A stretch of 32,989 bases of DNA, from NCBI GenBank assembly GCA_003427395.1, contig BFEA01000261.1, positions 1,570,365 to 1,603,353 of the forward strand. Reading direction: 5' to 3'. The stretch is from Chara braunii (lineage: Eukaryota > Streptophyta > Charophyceae > Charales > Characeae). Below the pieces are notes generated by a model. It was not told where the DNA came from. It worked only from the letters and a program-made list of their open reading frames with translations, and ran no database searches. This document shows, one piece after another, positions 31,383 through 32,989 of the stretch; positions within the stretch are counted from its first letter, which is position 1; each line of letters starts with the position of its first letter. A program made the translations under genes and the position numbers.

Positions 31383-31473
31383 CACATACGTGCCTGCACA
31401 TGCTTGGTGTCCCACCATCTAGGGATACCCGTTGGCCCCCGAGGCCAGCATTGGCAATTTGGCAGGACCTTGG

Positions 31474-31509
31474 CCAATATTGTTGGGTGCTATGCAACAA
31501 CAATATTGG
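31474..31509. repeat. 12-bp perfect hairpin
   Basis: CCAATATTGTTG (31474-31485) and CAACAATATTGG (31498-31509) are exact complements around a 12-base loop. No T-run follows, so a terminator role is not suggested. Confidence 0.9.
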
Positions 31510-32186
31510 TTTTTGGACACCGCTCATGTAGGATTGAGGGGGGGATGAGAGAGGTGCAGCAACTGGCGATAGTGCTCAGCGCTAGCACAGCCAGTTTCCC
31601 CGTTGGCAAAGCCTGCCCACCCGCCATCACTGTGATGAGGTGCGAGTACAGCCTTGATCTCGCCAGTAAGGGGCAAACCTACCCCACGGGTTGGGGAGAG
31701 ATCCAGGTTGGTTGGTATTCCCACGTAATATACATAGAGCAGCAAGTGGATGAGATAGATGAGGAAAATATAGAGCGAGAGAGAGAGAGAGAAGAATATA
31801 GATGAATAACATTAGTTCAAAAAAAATAAAAATTGGTTGAGATATCATCATGGAACTGACAGCAGTTTTCAAAAGGTCTACCACAGTGTATCCACCCACG
31901 TTCCTAGGGACGATTCGTTATTATTTTGCTGTTTTGGTGTTTCAGGGAGCGAGTCTTGTCAAGACTTCACAGGCGCACCAACTGAGGCCATACTCCCACT
32001 AGGATTTTCCTGGATGTATATGGATGCTTTTGCAACCTGTGGTGGGTGGACCTAACCATAACTACGTCCACAGAGAAGCGGAGAAAGTCCTAGTGTGAGT
32101 ATGCCCTGAGCTCGACTAAGTAGGGAAGCTGCCTCTTTTTTTTTTCTTGTCGTTGAGAAGCGTAGGCCGATGGCCATGAGATTTAT

Positions 32187-32946
32187 CATGGTACAGACCT
32201 AGTTTCATTCGGATTCAACCACAGGTATGTATTTCCACAGTTCAAGGGTGTACCACCGGAGCAGCCATGGTGCCGCAGATGTATGTCCATCTTTCCCCCA
32301 CAAAAGAGAGCGGAAACGGTGGACCACATCTTTATGCAGTGCCCGTCGTCGGTACTGCTGTGGCGGTGGTGGGACAGGATTTGGCAGCACATGGTCCCAG
32401 ATCTCCCGTGGCCATGGGACTGGAGAACGATCTTGCTGGGACACTACCCTAACTTCCCGAAAGACAGGTACGCTTGGAACCTCTTCTGCCTTGGTAGAAG
32501 GTCTATACTGTGGGTAATTCGGTGGAGGAGGTGTCTCCTGGAAATGGAGGGAGCTAGGGTGGAGGAGGGGGCGGTCACGGAACACTTCAAACAATTAGTG
32601 CAGGCTGAGATTACCGTCCGTTGCCAGGCTGAGAAACAGAAATTGGATAATGTGCACTTCAGGAGAGACGCTGACCGGATTATTTCCCAGTTCCAAGAGG
32701 AATCGTTAGGTGGGAAGAGGGGGGGGGTGGATAGCCAATGTGACATGGTCGAAAGACGAGTGGATGGAACAAGGTATGGCAGAGGAAGAGGCTCCCCCCA
32801 CAGACATGAAGCGGGACTACAGGCTTCGGTTTCGAGATTCGAAGACCATCGATCCGAGGATCCCCCTCAGACCAGCGCAACATTTTGGAGACCCTTTCCC
32901 ATCCCACCTGCTGTCAGTGGTAGAAACTTTGCAAGCAGAATTGTAG
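32187..32946 (+). pseudogene. 5'-truncated LINE 3' end with zf-RVT domain
   Basis: This is the same family as the minus-strand LINE at 13.5-16.5 kb. A complete zinc-binding motif, Cys-X2-Cys-X14-His-X4-Cys, uses codons at 32271, 32280, 32325 and 32340 (WCRRC ... HIFMQC). Then come WRWWDRIW, PWPWDWR, LGRRSILW and a coiled segment. A 9-G run at 32719-32727 marks a one-base frameshift, after which GGWIANVTW, DYRLRFRDSK and FGDPFPSHLL lead to TAG at 32944-32946. RT is absent: coding similarity starts abruptly near 32190, as expected of 5' truncation during target-primed insertion. Confidence 0.88.
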
Positions 32947-32989
32947 CCGGGCTGGAGGTGCGGTGGCCGGGGGTGTGGGGGTGGCGCGG

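Larger units (their letters stand above)
30600..32180. other. Noncoding stretch with a doubtful Cys/His-rich frame
   Basis: The plus frame at 30823-31218 (131 codons) has CPCTVDY...HQTHGENHS and CCPRCHKKNNKC. The Cys/His content is suggestive but no known zinc-finger spacing repeats, and opposite-strand frames overlap it, so I do not call it a gene. A (GA)n tract is at 31772-31790 and an A8 run near 31822. Confidence 0.35.

Noticed and set aside
31474-31509. Hairpin as a bacterial-type terminator
   Set aside because: No T-run follows and the context is eukaryotic.

Overview
The window looks like intergenic, transposon-rich nuclear DNA of a streptophyte (plant lineage), possibly a charophyte alga such as Chara. 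Four things point that way: a retrotransposon primer-binding site matching plant-type tRNA-Asp, pieces of plant-like U2 and U6 snRNA, a pair of organelle-type tRNAs, and abundant decayed Ty3/gypsy and LINE reading frames. No intact host protein gene is recognisable. Assignment to Chara is inference; it was not tested by any search. There is a 142-base N gap (12803-12944) and a homopolymer block (15757-15908) that may be an assembly artefact.

Layout. 1-1016: hairpin- and repeat-rich noncoding DNA, LTR- or leader-like. 1017-5377 (minus): the 5' half of a Ty3/gypsy-type element, read from a tRNA-Asp primer-binding site at 5377 downwards. Its gag (2594 to about 1017) has a perfect CCHC zinc knuckle and is broken by a 40-bp tandem duplication and by a small inverted-repeat element. 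Between the primer-binding site and gag lie about 2.4 kb of decayed coding sequence built from repeats of one module. 5382 to about 5859 is a candidate LTR. 5859-8040 (minus) holds more decayed coding sequence resembling the same module. 8050-10440: nothing recognisable. 10440-12750: three minisatellites, including one with an exact 110-bp period.

13476-16480 (minus): the 3' part of a LINE, split by a 1-kb T/G-rich insert. A second copy of the same family, truncated at its 5' end, closes the window (32187-32946, plus). 16480-19830: mostly unassigned. 19890-20705: an eight-unit array of about 105 bp. 21099-21554: a 151-codon frame with one internal TGA. 22303-24717: small-RNA relics, namely a U6-like sequence (minus), a U2-like sequence (plus), and adjacent organelle-type tRNA-Arg(UCU) and tRNA-Tyr(GUA) (minus).

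24958-26761 (minus) and 26800-30580 (plus) are two diverging decayed retrotransposons: a coiled-coil gag-like frame, and a gag-protease-RT element with a duplicated protease region around a (CT)n tract. 30600-32180 is noncoding with a tRNA-like, SINE-like stretch. The genes do not form a pathway; the interest is in element structure, nesting and relic RNAs. The most novel-looking signal is the repeated module upstream of gag on the minus strand.
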